Of a stretch of 64,000 nucleotides of DNA, positions 1-8,642 are shown piece after piece. The position numbers and the translations under genes are program-made. How positions within the stretch are numbered: position 1 is the stretch's first letter; each line of letters opens with the position of its first letter. The stretch comes from Sphingobium sp. TKS (GTDB lineage: Bacteria; Pseudomonadota; Alphaproteobacteria; Sphingomonadales; Sphingomonadaceae): NCBI RefSeq assembly GCF_001563265.1, contig NZ_CP005086.1:131309-195308 (forward strand), given 5' to 3'. The notes under the pieces are model-generated. The model was not told where the DNA came from. It did no database searches and was given only the letters and a program-made list of their open reading frames with translations.

Positions 1-1
1 C

Positions 2-187
2 AAGTTTCGCAATGAGTGTAGTCTTCCACTTACCGGAGCGGACGTGGTCGACATGATCATCACCGATCTGGCGGTCTTCGAACGTCCCGAGCGCGGATCA
101 TGTCCCTTCAGATTGAGGGCAATGGCACCGGGTATCACTCTAGATGAAATAAGATCTAAGACGGAAGCGGCGTTCGCCGTCGATTGA
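2..187 (+). CDS. CoA-transferase beta subunit, C-terminal end (cut by window edge)
   Basis: The frame open from base 2 encodes 61 residues and stops at TGA 185-187. It contains LTGADVVDMIITDLAVF and, near the end, APGITLDEIRSKTEAAFAV. These are the conserved tail of the beta subunit of family I CoA-transferases (PcaJ/AtoA/CatJ type), which move CoA from succinyl-CoA or acetyl-CoA to a 3-oxo or other acid. The start and the alpha-subunit gene must lie to the left of the window. It converges with the minus-strand dehydrogenase ending at 298, and its acid substrate could belong to the same catabolic programme. The family call is firm; the substrate is unknown. Confidence 0.8.
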   Translation, partial: KFRNECSLPLTGADVVDMIITDLAVFERPERGSCPFRLRAMAPGITLDEIRSKTEAAFAVD

Positions 188-205
188 AGTCGGCTCCTGT
201 TATCA

Positions 206-239
206 TGGCGGGTCTGCTTCAGTCGAAGAACACCCGCCA
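206..239. terminator. Hairpin between convergent genes
   Basis: TGGCGGGT (206-213) pairs with ACCCGCCA (232-239), and the loop contains a second 4-bp stem, CTTC/GAAG. It lies in the 110-bp gap between the convergent CoA-transferase and dehydrogenase genes, where a bidirectional terminator is expected. There is no T-run on either side, so it may act only as a transcript-end hairpin. Confidence 0.35.
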
Positions 240-297
240 CTTACCGGCTGTCCCTGCACTACCTCATCGGCATCCGGGGCTCTATGAGCCAGTGGCT

Positions 298-1092
298 TTA
301 GGCCACTTCGTCGTAACGTGTGGCGTGCGACAAGGATGGCAATCGACATGTCATCCCGCCATCCACGGTAATGGACTGGCCGGTGACGTAGCCACCGCCA
401 TCGGAAGCTAGATAGAGGGCGGCTGCAGCGATATCCTCAGGCTGACTATAACGACCGAGTACCGATGCTATTTCAAGATAAGCCTGCCCTTCAGCAGAAT
501 CTGCCGGGGAAAACCAGTTGCGCGTTATGCCGGTGACCGTGTTCGCCGGATTGATGCAATTTGCCGTGATCCCATATGAACCCAGTTCTATGGCAAAGCC
601 CTTCATCAATCCGGACACAGCGTGCTTCGACGCGACATAAGCCCCTTGGAGTCGAAGTCCATATTCCGCGCAGACGGAGGCAGTGGTGATGATGCGCCCG
701 TATCGGCTCGATCGCAGCAACGGCACACAAGCCCGCGTGAGACGAAAAACAGCATCGACATTCACAGCGAACACGCGGTTCCAGTTTGCGTCTGTCGTCT
801 CATGCAGCATCGCTAGATCGCCCGGAATCCCCGCATTGTTCACGAGGACGTCCAGTCCACCCAAAAGCTCAGAGGCCGTGGTTACAAGGGTTTCGTGCGC
901 GTTGTCCGACACGAGGTCCTGCGCAACCGGAAGTATTGCCGTGCTGCCCGCAAATGCACTCTGCAACTTCTCAGCGGATATGTCGACGGCCAGAACCCGA
1001 GCGCCGTCGCGTGCGAAGGCTTCCGCGACCGCCCTTCCAATTCCGTCGGCTGCACCTGTGACGAGCGCGCGGCGTCCCTCAAGTTGTGCCAT
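298..1092 (-). CDS. Short-chain dehydrogenase/reductase
   Basis: This is a 264-residue cytosolic NAD(P)-dependent SDR of the classical type. The cofactor motif VTGAADGIG is at residues 11-19, NNAG at 85-88, a serine near 139 and the catalytic YxxxK as Y152/K156. The acidic residue after beta-2 (AVDIS) suggests NAD preference. ATG at 1092 has an AAAGGA Shine-Dalgarno 6 bases upstream. It is the last gene of the minus-strand run, 33 bp after another SDR. It probably oxidises a secondary alcohol in the catabolic pathway; the substrate cannot be read from the sequence. Confidence 0.85.
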   Translation of the reverse strand: MAQLEGRRALVTGAADGIGRAVAEAFARDGARVLAVDISAEKLQSAFAGSTAILPVAQDLVSDNAHETLVTTASELLGGLDVLVNNAGIPGDLAMLHETTDANWNRVFAVNVDAVFRLTRACVPLLRSSRYGRIITTASVCAEYGLRLQGAYVASKHAVSGLMKGFAIELGSYGITANCINPANTVTGITRNWFSPADSAEGQAYLEIASVLGRYSQPEDIAAAALYLASDGGGYVTGQSITVDGGMTCRLPSLSHATRYDEVA

Positions 1093-1125
1093 GCCCTATC
1101 CTTTCATGAATGACAGGTTCAGTCG

Positions 1126-1932
1126 TCAGTTGAAATACATACCCCCATCGACATTCAGCGTCTGGCCGGTAACGAACGCGCTTTGGTCAGTGCAAAGGTA
1201 GAGAATCGCGTCGGCGCAATCTTGTGGGCGACACAGACGTCCGAGTGGCGTCGCTGCCAGAAGGGCCGCTTCAATGCTCAAGGCACTCTCAGAATCGCCC
1301 TTCTCGTAGGCGCTCTTGACGGCATCCCACATGGGTGTCTCCACGGCACCTGGTGCAATGGCATTCACGCGTATCTTATGGGGCGCGAGTTCCTGAGCCA
1401 TTCCCTGCGTCAGGTTGATGACGCCCGCCTTGCTGGCTGAATACACAAGCGATCCGATGGATGGCTTGCGCCCAGCCGCCGAAGCGATATTCACGATAGC
1501 ACCGCCCCCACCCACCTTGATCATATAGCGCGCGGCAATCTGGCTAACGAAGAACAGACCCTTCAGGTTGATATTCAGGACCTTGTCAAACTCGTCCTCT
1601 GTGACATCCATCAGCTGCTGCATCGAATACACGCCTGCACAGTTGATCAGTATGTCCAGTGCACCATGCTCCTGCCAGACCGCATCGAGTGCCGCTCGCA
1701 CGCTCGAGACGCTTGTGACGTCGCAGGCCAGGTAAGACATTCGTTCGGGGAAGGCCGCACAGGTTTCAATACATGCCGCACCCGCCTTGTCAGCGGCGAA
1801 CACCATCGCGCCTGATTCAGCGAGAGCCCTTGCCGTCTGACGACCGATTCCACTAGCCGCACCGGTCACAAAGGCAATCTGGCCGCCAAGATCTACAGTT
1901 GGCCTGGTTGTCTTCGCTCCCGCCTTTTGCAT
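1126..1932 (-). CDS. Short-chain dehydrogenase/reductase
   Basis: This 268-residue classical SDR has FVTGAASGIG at residues 21-30, NCAG at 97-100, serine near 151 and catalytic Y164/K168. The N-terminus is about 15 residues longer than usual. ATG at 1932 follows the stop of the upstream dehydrogenase by only two bases, so the two are probably translated together. It is one of three consecutive SDRs at the end of the island. It ends in VTGQTLNVDGGM, the usual C-terminal signature of SDRs of this class. The role is inferred as alcohol or hydroxyacyl oxidation. Confidence 0.85.
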   Translation of the reverse strand: MQKAGAKTTRPTVDLGGQIAFVTGAASGIGRQTARALAESGAMVFAADKAGAACIETCAAFPERMSYLACDVTSVSSVRAALDAVWQEHGALDILINCAGVYSMQQLMDVTEDEFDKVLNINLKGLFFVSQIAARYMIKVGGGGAIVNIASAAGRKPSIGSLVYSASKAGVINLTQGMAQELAPHKIRVNAIAPGAVETPMWDAVKSAYEKGDSESALSIEAALLAATPLGRLCRPQDCADAILYLCTDQSAFVTGQTLNVDGGMYFN

Positions 1933-1934
1933 TA

Positions 1935-2696
1935 TTATCTCGGCCCCATCCGAATTGCGCCATCGAGACGGATGACCTCCCCGTTCAGCATGGGATTTAC
2001 GATGATCGACCGTACAAGATCGGCATATTCATAGGGCTGACCCAAGCGGCTCGGATGCGGCACCTGCTGGCCAAGGCTGTCTTGAGCGGATTGGGGAAAC
2101 GCCTTCATCATGGGTGTCATGAAAATGCCCGGCGCGATTGTCATCACGCGGATCTTTTCGCGTGCCAAGTCTCGCGCGACGGGGAGCGTCAGTCCAACAA
2201 CCCCGCTCTTCGACGCAGCATAGGCTGCCTGCCCTATTTGCCCGTCGAAAGCCGCAACCGATGCGGTGTTCACAATAACGCCCCGCTCTTCGCCAATCGG
2301 CTCTGCAGCAACGAGGCGCGCGGCGAACTGACTAAGAGCATTGAATGTTCCGATGAGGTTGATCTCAACGGCCCGTCGGAAATCATCGAGCGGGTGCGGC
2401 GTCCCGTCGCGGCCAACTGTTTTGATCCCTGGCGCAATCCCCGCGCAGTTTACGAGGATCCGGGCTGTCCCAAAAGCTGCCTCTGCCTCGGCCAGCGCTG
2501 CCTCAATGCCGCTCGCATCCGTCACATCCGCCGGGATGAACCGCCCCTCAATCGCACGAGCATGCGCATCACCTGCCTCGCGGTCCCGGTCGAGGATCGT
2601 GACCTTCGCACCTTCGGCCGCAAGCATGGCCGCGGTTGCAGCACCCAGTCCCGAGGCCCCGCCTGTCACCAGCGCGGTGAGGCCGTCAATTTTCAT
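1935..2696 (-). CDS. SDR resembling 3-hydroxyacyl-CoA dehydrogenase type II (HSD10)
   Basis: This is a 253-residue SDR. The fold signatures are TGGASGLG (residues 11-18), NCAG (83-86) and Y159/K163. The segment EERGVIVNTASVAAFDGQIG and the end NGEVIRLDGAIRMGPR are characteristic of the HSD10/FadB2 branch, which oxidises 3-hydroxyacyl-CoA to 3-oxoacyl-CoA. I start at ATG 2696 because GGGAGA lies just upstream; an in-frame extension to 2750 would run into the preceding crotonase gene. It overlaps that crotonase gene by 11 bp, and hydratase followed by hydroxyacyl-CoA dehydrogenase fits beta-oxidation chemistry. Confidence 0.82.
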   Translation of the reverse strand: MKIDGLTALVTGGASGLGAATAAMLAAEGAKVTILDRDREAGDAHARAIEGRFIPADVTDASGIEAALAEAEAAFGTARILVNCAGIAPGIKTVGRDGTPHPLDDFRRAVEINLIGTFNALSQFAARLVAAEPIGEERGVIVNTASVAAFDGQIGQAAYAASKSGVVGLTLPVARDLAREKIRVMTIAPGIFMTPMMKAFPQSAQDSLGQQVPHPSRLGQPYEYADLVRSIIVNPMLNGEVIRLDGAIRMGPR

Positions 2697-3540
2697 AATG
2701 TTTCTCCCAATCCCTTCGCGCTGAGCGCGTTCCGCCGCCCCTTGTCGCAAAATCCGGTTGGCGTTTGCCCAGGAAGGCCGCCACGCCTTCCCTGCCTTCC
2801 GCAGCGGCAGCTTGGGTGCGCACGCTCAGCGCTTCCAAGTCCATCTGCGCTTCGGGGCTCATGCTATCGGAAGACAGTAGCAGGCGGCGGGTCGCGGCAA
2901 AGGCTCCGACAGGGCCTGACGCCAGCGTTTCCGCTAGGGCACGCGCTTCCCGAGCTAAGTCTCCAGGGGGAACCGACCTCGTTACGAGGCCGAGTGCCAC
3001 TGCCTCCGCGCTTGTCAGGCGCCCATTGGTATAGGCAAGTTCTTGTGTCTTGCGCAGTCCGATTAGGCGCGGCAGCAGCCAGGTCGCGCCGCCGTCGGGC
3101 GAAAAGCCGATGCCGGCATAGGCCATGGAAAAATGCGCGGCATCGGACGCCAGAACGATGTCGCCGACAGCCGCAAGCCCAAGGCCGCCGCCCGCCACCG
3201 GGCCGTTCACAGCCACCACCAGCGGCTTGTCCATATGGAGTAATTTACTGACGGCCGCGTGCAACGGGGTGGTGATGCGGTCCAGCAATATCCCCACTTC
3301 GTCTCCGCTTGCGGCGATACGCTTCACGTCACCGCCGACGCAGAAGAAACGCCCCTGCCCCGTTAGCAGAACGCATCGGACCGCAGCATCACGCGCTGCC
3401 TCCTGCACTCTCTCAAGGAGCGCCTCGGCCATTTCGACGTCCAGCGCATTCCCTGTCTGAGAGTTTGAGAGGGTTATAACGGCAACCCCGTTGGTCCGCT
3501 CGATGCGCACCGGTGGCTTGCTGTATTCCGCGGGGTTCAC
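2686..3540 (-). CDS. Enoyl-CoA hydratase/isomerase (crotonase family)
   Basis: This 284-residue crotonase-fold protein has the CoA/oxyanion-hole segments GRFFCVGGDVK and VNGPVAGGGLGLA, and the PaaG-like catalytic region GFSPDGGATW. The aspartate there favours a hydratase/isomerase of the PaaG branch over a classic two-glutamate hydratase. The start is GTG at 3540, three bases after the stop of the GMC oxidoreductase gene. It overlaps the HSD10-like gene downstream. It probably hydrates or isomerises an unsaturated acyl-CoA made from the island's substrate. Confidence 0.83.
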   Translation of the reverse strand: MNPAEYSKPPVRIERTNGVAVITLSNSQTGNALDVEMAEALLERVQEAARDAAVRCVLLTGQGRFFCVGGDVKRIAASGDEVGILLDRITTPLHAAVSKLLHMDKPLVVAVNGPVAGGGLGLAAVGDIVLASDAAHFSMAYAGIGFSPDGGATWLLPRLIGLRKTQELAYTNGRLTSAEAVALGLVTRSVPPGDLAREARALAETLASGPVGAFAATRRLLLSSDSMSPEAQMDLEALSVRTQAAAAEGREGVAAFLGKRQPDFATRGGGTRSARRDWEKHYEN

Positions 3541-3543
3541 GGC

Positions 3544-5178
3544 TCAGGCCGCCTGTTTGGCTGCGGCCACCCGGCCCGCGATGATATCGGCCGCCTTTTC
3601 GCCGATCATGATGGCGGTGGCATTAGTATTGGTGCTCGGCAGTGTCGGCATGATGGATGCGTCGGCGACGCGCAACCCTTCAATGCCTCGGACCCGCAGC
3701 TGCGGATCGACGACCGACTGAGCGTCACTGCCCATGCGGCAGGTTCCCACCGCATGATAGCCCAGCGCCGCCTTGGCGCGAATGAACGCCGCCCATTCCT
3801 CATCGTTGGCAGGAATCGGATTGGGACTGCGGTCGGCGGTCACAAGGCTCCGCATCGCTGGTGTATGATAGAGTTGGTTGATCAACTTGCAGCCCTCGAT
3901 CATCGTGGCCAAATCTCGCTCGTCATCGAAAAGACGATGCATTATCCGTGGCCGGAGATCTGCGTTCAGCACGACTCTGCCACGACTCTTGGGGTGACAG
4001 ACGGACGCATAGAGCGTGATGATCTGTTCCTTTGGAAGTCCACTGGAATCCCAGGAGGTTGCGTTGGGGTCCATGTCGTAGCCGAGCGGCATGAAATGGA
4101 ACTGGACGTTGGGCTCATCCAGATCGTCGCGCGTTCGCACCAAGCCCATTGCCGGTACAGCCGGTGCGGAAAGCGGACCGCTGCGGTTCCATGCATAGCG
4201 CAATAGATAACGGAGAATATCGACAGGCCGCATCCGGCTGTTCATCGTCGGCTGGTTCACATATTTATTCTGCCCGACGCCCGGATGTTCCTGAAGATTG
4301 GCGCCGACCTGGGACGCATCCTGGCGAACACTAATGCCGTGCTCTTGCAGGATACCGGCAGGCCCGATGCCAGAGCGCATCAACAAGGCCGGTGTCCCCA
4401 TAGCGCCTGCAGAGAGGATCACTTCGCCGCGCGCCCTGGCCTTGCGCTTGATGCCTTTGTGCAGATAGGTAACCCCGACCGCGCGCGCACCTTCAAAGTC
4501 CACATGTTCAACATCGGCATCGACGATGATCTCGAGATTGGGCCGCGAGCGGGCTGGGCGCAAATAGGCTTTCTCCGTGCTACAGCGCCAACCGTCGCGT
4601 TGCGAGCCATGGGTGAGATACACCCCTTCCATCTGCCCGTCCTGATATTCGAAAAGGGTCGGAATTCCAAGCTCGTTGCAGGCCTTCAAAAAGGTATGCG
4701 TTAGCGGGTGGAAACCTGGTCGCATGGGCGCAACGGACAGCGGACCGTGCGACCCATGAGCTTGGCTCGGCTTGCCCGACCAGTTCTCAGACTTGAGAAA
4801 ATAGGGGAAGACATCGTTGAAGCCCCAGCCCGTTGCGCCCGCCTCGGCCCAGCGATCATAATCCCGTCGCGTGCCGCGGACATAGACCATCCCGTTGATG
4901 GCGCTGCCACCCCCCAATGCCTTGCCGCCGGACCAGGCGAATGACCGATTGTCGATGGTGGGGTCCGGATCCTGGGGATAGACCCAGTCGTATTTGGTGT
5001 TGCCAATCAACTGAACCACGCCGGCGGGAACCTGCATCACCAGCGACCGGCCGTTCCCCCCTGCTTCGAGAAGAACCACCTTGGACCGCCCGTCTTCGCT
5101 GAGCCGGTTTGCGAGTACCGCGCCGGCGCTACCCCCGCCTACGATGATGTAATCAGCGACTATCGCGTCGTCTTTCAT
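3544..5178 (-). CDS. GMC family FAD oxidoreductase
   Basis: This 544-residue choline-dehydrogenase-like flavoenzyme has the FAD dinucleotide motif GGGSAG near residue 14. It has the GMC signature region around WSGGKALGGGSAINGMVYVRG and the C-terminal active-site pair, His in GYHAVGTCRMG and Asn in STNTNATA. GMC enzymes oxidise alcohols to aldehydes or ketones and pass electrons to oxygen or a carrier. I choose ATG 5178 because GAGAGGA precedes it; an in-frame ATG at 5211 has no good ribosome site. It lies between the acyl-CoA ligase and the crotonase genes. The substrate is unknown. Confidence 0.85.
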   Translation of the reverse strand: MKDDAIVADYIIVGGGSAGAVLANRLSEDGRSKVVLLEAGGNGRSLVMQVPAGVVQLIGNTKYDWVYPQDPDPTIDNRSFAWSGGKALGGGSAINGMVYVRGTRRDYDRWAEAGATGWGFNDVFPYFLKSENWSGKPSQAHGSHGPLSVAPMRPGFHPLTHTFLKACNELGIPTLFEYQDGQMEGVYLTHGSQRDGWRCSTEKAYLRPARSRPNLEIIVDADVEHVDFEGARAVGVTYLHKGIKRKARARGEVILSAGAMGTPALLMRSGIGPAGILQEHGISVRQDASQVGANLQEHPGVGQNKYVNQPTMNSRMRPVDILRYLLRYAWNRSGPLSAPAVPAMGLVRTRDDLDEPNVQFHFMPLGYDMDPNATSWDSSGLPKEQIITLYASVCHPKSRGRVVLNADLRPRIMHRLFDDERDLATMIEGCKLINQLYHTPAMRSLVTADRSPNPIPANDEEWAAFIRAKAALGYHAVGTCRMGSDAQSVVDPQLRVRGIEGLRVADASIMPTLPSTNTNATAIMIGEKAADIIAGRVAAAKQAA

Positions 5179-5229
5179 ATGCTTCCTCTCCGGCTCGGCC
5201 ATGTCGCTCAAAAGGTCGGCCGATCGACC

Positions 5230-6732
5230 TCACCCTACCGCTGACGGCCGGTTTACTTTCGTTTCCTCCATGGCAGCGATGCGCTCTTCGCGCAGTTGCT
5301 GCCGCCGGACCTTGCCGGCGTCGTCCCGCAGCGCGCCCGTCACGAACTCGAAACTTCGCGGAAGCTTGTAGGCAACCAGCCTTTCGCGCAGGAATGCGAG
5401 CAATTCGTCGGCGGTTAGGCGCCCCTGCGCCTCCACCGTCGGTTGAACGATAGCGTGGGTGGTGGCGCCATAATCATCATCGGGCAGCCCGATGACCACG
5501 GCTCCCTCTACGTCCGAGTGCGCCATCAAGGCGCCTTCGACCTCGGCTGGGAAGATGTTAGCGCCCCCCGACACAATCATGTCGGTGCGGCGATCGGCGA
5601 TGTAGAGATAGCCGTCTTCATCCATCCAACCGAAGTCGCCCAAGGTTTCAAAGCCATCTTCGGTCGTCCGCGCGTCGGCGCCGATATAGCGATAGGTGGA
5701 CCCCCGGCCTCCGGCCGGAAGCGCGAAAATCTCGCCCACTTCCCCGCGCGGCAATTCCTTGCCTGCTTCATCGACGATCTTGATCTTGTCGAGGTACGGA
5801 CGCCCCACCGACCCGCGATGGGCCAGCCATTCAACGCCGTTCAATATGGTGGTGACAATCCCTTCTGTACCCCCGTAAATTTCCCAAATCTTCTCGGGAC
5901 CAAGCCAGTCGATCCACTCCTGCTTGAGCTCTCGCGGCATGGGCGCAGCCCAATGCCACACCGTCTCAAGCGAGGAGACGTCATATTTTTCGCGCACCTC
6001 TTTGGGCAGGCGCGAAATTCGCATCATCATTGTCGGTACGAAGCTTGTCCATTTAACTCGGAAAGCTTCAATTAGTCGAAGCGCCTCCTCCGGATCGAAC
6101 CGCGTCATGCCGATGATCGAGTGGCCCTCAGACAATGCCTGGATGTTCGTCGTCACCGGCATGTTGTGGTAGACTGGGCCAGTTGCGAGGATCGGCCCCT
6201 TGTCGGGAAATCGCAATGGGGGTTTCCGATCGGTATCGAAACTGTTTGGCCCCGGGGCTACGATAATCTTCGGGCGGCCGGTCGATCCCCCGGAAGACAT
6301 CGCTTTCCATCGGGGAGCGATGACGGCCTGTAGCGGCGTTGCTTCCGGATGGTCGCGTCCAAAATCACCAGGCTGCGCCCCGAATGCTTTCCGTAGCGCC
6401 GCGTCGGATGCGATCACCATCTTCGGCTCTGCCACTGCTACGATCGCTTGAAGTTCGGCGAGCGGCAGACGATAGGATACAACGTGCGGCGTAGCCCCGA
6501 TCGTCCAAAGTGCGAACATCAGCTCGTAAAATGCCGATCCATTCGGAAGCGCCAACGTGACAAGATCGCCAGGGCCGATGTTGACGCCACGCAACGCATG
6601 GGCGCGCCGGAGCGCCCGGTCAGCCAATTCGCCCCAGCTTATCACATCGTCGCCATGCCGGATCGCCCACGCATCGCAGCCATGGAGCGCTGAACCCCGC
6701 GCAGGAATTTCAGCCAGAGGAATTATGGCCAT
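5230..6732 (-). CDS. AMP-forming acyl-CoA synthetase
   Basis: This 500-residue ANL-superfamily ligase activates a carboxylic acid with ATP and CoA. The phosphate-binding loop is SSGGSTGRPK, the A5 motif YGGTEG follows, and the hinge region contains TLGDFGWMDEDGYLYIADRRTDMI. The C-terminal lid has a lysine near the end in RDDAGKVRRQQL. ATG 6732 is chosen because AAGGA lies 8 bases upstream; an ATG nine bases earlier would abut the same site. It is the likely CoA-activating step for the acid produced by ring cleavage and is followed by GMC, crotonase and HSD10-like genes. Confidence 0.87.
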   Translation of the reverse strand: MAIIPLAEIPARGSALHGCDAWAIRHGDDVISWGELADRALRRAHALRGVNIGPGDLVTLALPNGSAFYELMFALWTIGATPHVVSYRLPLAELQAIVAVAEPKMVIASDAALRKAFGAQPGDFGRDHPEATPLQAVIAPRWKAMSSGGSTGRPKIIVAPGPNSFDTDRKPPLRFPDKGPILATGPVYHNMPVTTNIQALSEGHSIIGMTRFDPEEALRLIEAFRVKWTSFVPTMMMRISRLPKEVREKYDVSSLETVWHWAAPMPRELKQEWIDWLGPEKIWEIYGGTEGIVTTILNGVEWLAHRGSVGRPYLDKIKIVDEAGKELPRGEVGEIFALPAGGRGSTYRYIGADARTTEDGFETLGDFGWMDEDGYLYIADRRTDMIVSGGANIFPAEVEGALMAHSDVEGAVVIGLPDDDYGATTHAIVQPTVEAQGRLTADELLAFLRERLVAYKLPRSFEFVTGALRDDAGKVRRQQLREERIAAMEETKVNRPSAVG

Positions 6733-6761
6733 TCGCAACATCCTTTATAATGTGCCACCGC

Positions 6762-7649
6762 TTATTCAGAAGCGGGCTTGCCCTTCCAGGCGGCCTTGTC
6801 CCTCACAGCGGCTGGGAGGTTAGTGGGATCGATCGGCAGGCCAAAAATCTGCTCATTATGTGAATGGCTAAGTTGATGCAGAGCGAAGCTCGTGCCCATA
6901 GCGTTCACGCGACCTTGTGCATCTTGCGCGGCATTAACGGCTTCCTTGAGAAGCTTCAGCGTGAAGGCTGGCTTTTTGGCGATTTTGCACGCCATGGCCT
7001 CGGTGAAGCTTTGCAGTTCCTCCCTGGGAACCACATGGTTCACCATTCCCAGCCGATAAGCCTCCTGTGCATCGATGAAATCGCTGGTGAACAGCATTTC
7101 CTTAGCCTTGCGGACCCCCAGTTCCCATGGGTGATTGAAGAATTCAGCACCGGCGACCCCAATATCAGCCGTATTATCGGCGAATTCTGCGTCCTCCGCC
7201 GCAATTATGATATCACACGGCCAAATGAGCATCAGTCCGCCGGAGATCGCCTTTCCCTGAACCTGAGCGATCGTGACCTTCGGAATGTTGCGCCAGCGCT
7301 CGGAGAGGCCGAGGAACATTTCCTTTTCAATCCCCATACGCCCTTCGGCTCCCGTGCAGCTGAAACCGCACCAGGTCCCCACAGGATCCCAAGGCGCCAT
7401 TTCCGCCACGAAATCCGGAATACGAAGGTCATGGCCGGAGGAGAAATGCTTTCCCCGCGCGGCGAGGATAATCACCTTGACCGAGTCGTCCCGAGCGGCT
7501 TGGTTGAAGGCAGTATTGAGCTCATAGAGCATCGCCGCATTCTGGGCATTGCGGCTCTCGGGCCGATTAAGTGCAATCCGCACCACGCCCGGAACGACGT
7601 CCTCGAACACTATGGTCTCAAACGCCTCTCGTCCAACTTCGCTCGTCAT
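6762..7649 (-). CDS. Enoyl-CoA hydratase/isomerase family protein
   Basis: This 295-residue crotonase has RGKHFSSGHDLR and VQGKAISGGLMLIWPCD as the two oxyanion-hole segments, and a long insertion between them. The position normally holding a second catalytic glutamate reads GVAGAEFFNHPWELG, which resembles atypical crotonases often found in sphingomonad and actinobacterial degradation clusters. ATG 7649 follows GGATAGGAT. It sits between the ligase gene and the 6-oxocamphor-hydrolase-like gene. Its exact reaction (hydration, isomerisation or C-C cleavage) cannot be decided. Confidence 0.82.
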   Translation of the reverse strand: MTSEVGREAFETIVFEDVVPGVVRIALNRPESRNAQNAAMLYELNTAFNQAARDDSVKVIILAARGKHFSSGHDLRIPDFVAEMAPWDPVGTWCGFSCTGAEGRMGIEKEMFLGLSERWRNIPKVTIAQVQGKAISGGLMLIWPCDIIIAAEDAEFADNTADIGVAGAEFFNHPWELGVRKAKEMLFTSDFIDAQEAYRLGMVNHVVPREELQSFTEAMACKIAKKPAFTLKLLKEAVNAAQDAQGRVNAMGTSFALHQLSHSHNEQIFGLPIDPTNLPAAVRDKAAWKGKPASE

Positions 7650-7735
7650 AGCTCATCCTATCCCGCAGTGCCTGTTATCGGCCGATCTGTGCCAGGGACG
7701 CCTGAGCTCCTATTGTCAGGCGTCCCAGACAATCA

Positions 7736-8602
7736 TCAAGCAGCGTCGCGCTTACGCCCCGCGCCCGCGTCGGCTTGGTTTTTGGGATAGAGCCGCTCGA
7801 GCTTGGAGTAGGTTTCCTGCCCCTCGTTGCTCTTGTCCCAGACCATCCAACCACGATCCATGTGGGAAAGTGCCTGCAGCGCCATGCCATATCCCACCCC
7901 AACCCGGTCGTTGAACAGTTGCTTCCAGCGATCCACGAAGCACTGCCGCGTGTAGCGAAGGGTTAGATCATCGTAGGTTGCCATCTGGTGAGCGAGTTCT
8001 AGGGCACGGGGCATCAGCTCTTCAGGCTTCACAACTTCGTTGACGACGCCCAGACGCTGGGCTTCATAGGCATCGATATGCTGGCCCGTGAGCAGGAAAT
8101 ATTTGCCGCGGTTGGTCCCCAGCAGTTCCTGCCACAGGATGTGCACGCCATCACCGGGCACCTCGCCGGCAGTGAAATGACCCTCATCGGCATAAACGGC
8201 GGTCGTCGATGCAAGGTTGATGTCGCCCAGAACCATCAGCTCGCCGTGGATCAGCGCCGGGCCATTACAGGCGCAGATCAACGGCGCCTCGATTTCGAAC
8301 AAGCGGCGGAACATCATCTTTTCGCCCCAGGAGGGCACATCGAAATTGCTGGGCGTTTTAATGGGAACACCCCATTCGCCGTGGCGGTCGATGAAGACAT
8401 CGCCGGTGCCGGTGAACACGACGACACGATTGTCACGGTCGCCCCCAATATCCGTGAAAGCGGGGGCCCATTCGGAATGATGCTCAGCGCCATAGAGCAC
8501 CGGTCCGTTATTGCTATGCCACTGCACGACGAGAACACCGTCCGCCGATCGGTCGAACTTGAGGGTCTTGTACTTGTCGAAATATTCTGGACGCTCGCTC
8601 AT
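7736..8602 (-). CDS. 6-oxocamphor hydrolase-like beta-diketone hydrolase (crotonase fold)
   Basis: This 288-residue crotonase-fold protein matches the 6-oxocamphor hydrolase branch, which cleaves C-C bonds in cyclic beta-diketones by retro-Claisen hydrolysis. DEGHFTAGEVPGDGVHILW carries H142 and D151, spaced nine apart as in that enzyme. GPALIHGE supplies H119, and H42 is a candidate for the remaining His. From memory these correspond to H145, D154, H122 and H45 of the Rhodococcus enzyme. The glutamate expected near the C-terminus appears to be glutamine (MALQAL). ATG 8602 has AAGGAG upstream. The proposed role is ring opening after P450 and SDR oxidation. Confidence 0.72.
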   Translation of the reverse strand: MSERPEYFDKYKTLKFDRSADGVLVVQWHSNNGPVLYGAEHHSEWAPAFTDIGGDRDNRVVVFTGTGDVFIDRHGEWGVPIKTPSNFDVPSWGEKMMFRRLFEIEAPLICACNGPALIHGELMVLGDINLASTTAVYADEGHFTAGEVPGDGVHILWQELLGTNRGKYFLLTGQHIDAYEAQRLGVVNEVVKPEELMPRALELAHQMATYDDLTLRYTRQCFVDRWKQLFNDRVGVGYGMALQALSHMDRGWMVWDKSNEGQETYSKLERLYPKNQADAGAGRKRDAA

Positions 8603-8642
8603 CACATCTTCTCCTTAAAATCCAAATTAATGATCGACCCGA

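Noticed and set aside
184..411. An open frame across the convergent gap and the end of the first SDR gene
   Set aside because: It overlaps the CoA-transferase stop and the opposite-strand SDR, has no ribosome site and no family features.
1899..3251. A 450-codon plus-strand open frame
   Set aside because: It lies opposite an SDR gene and a crotonase gene with clear motifs, and its arginine/proline-rich sequence is typical of an antisense shadow in GC-rich DNA.
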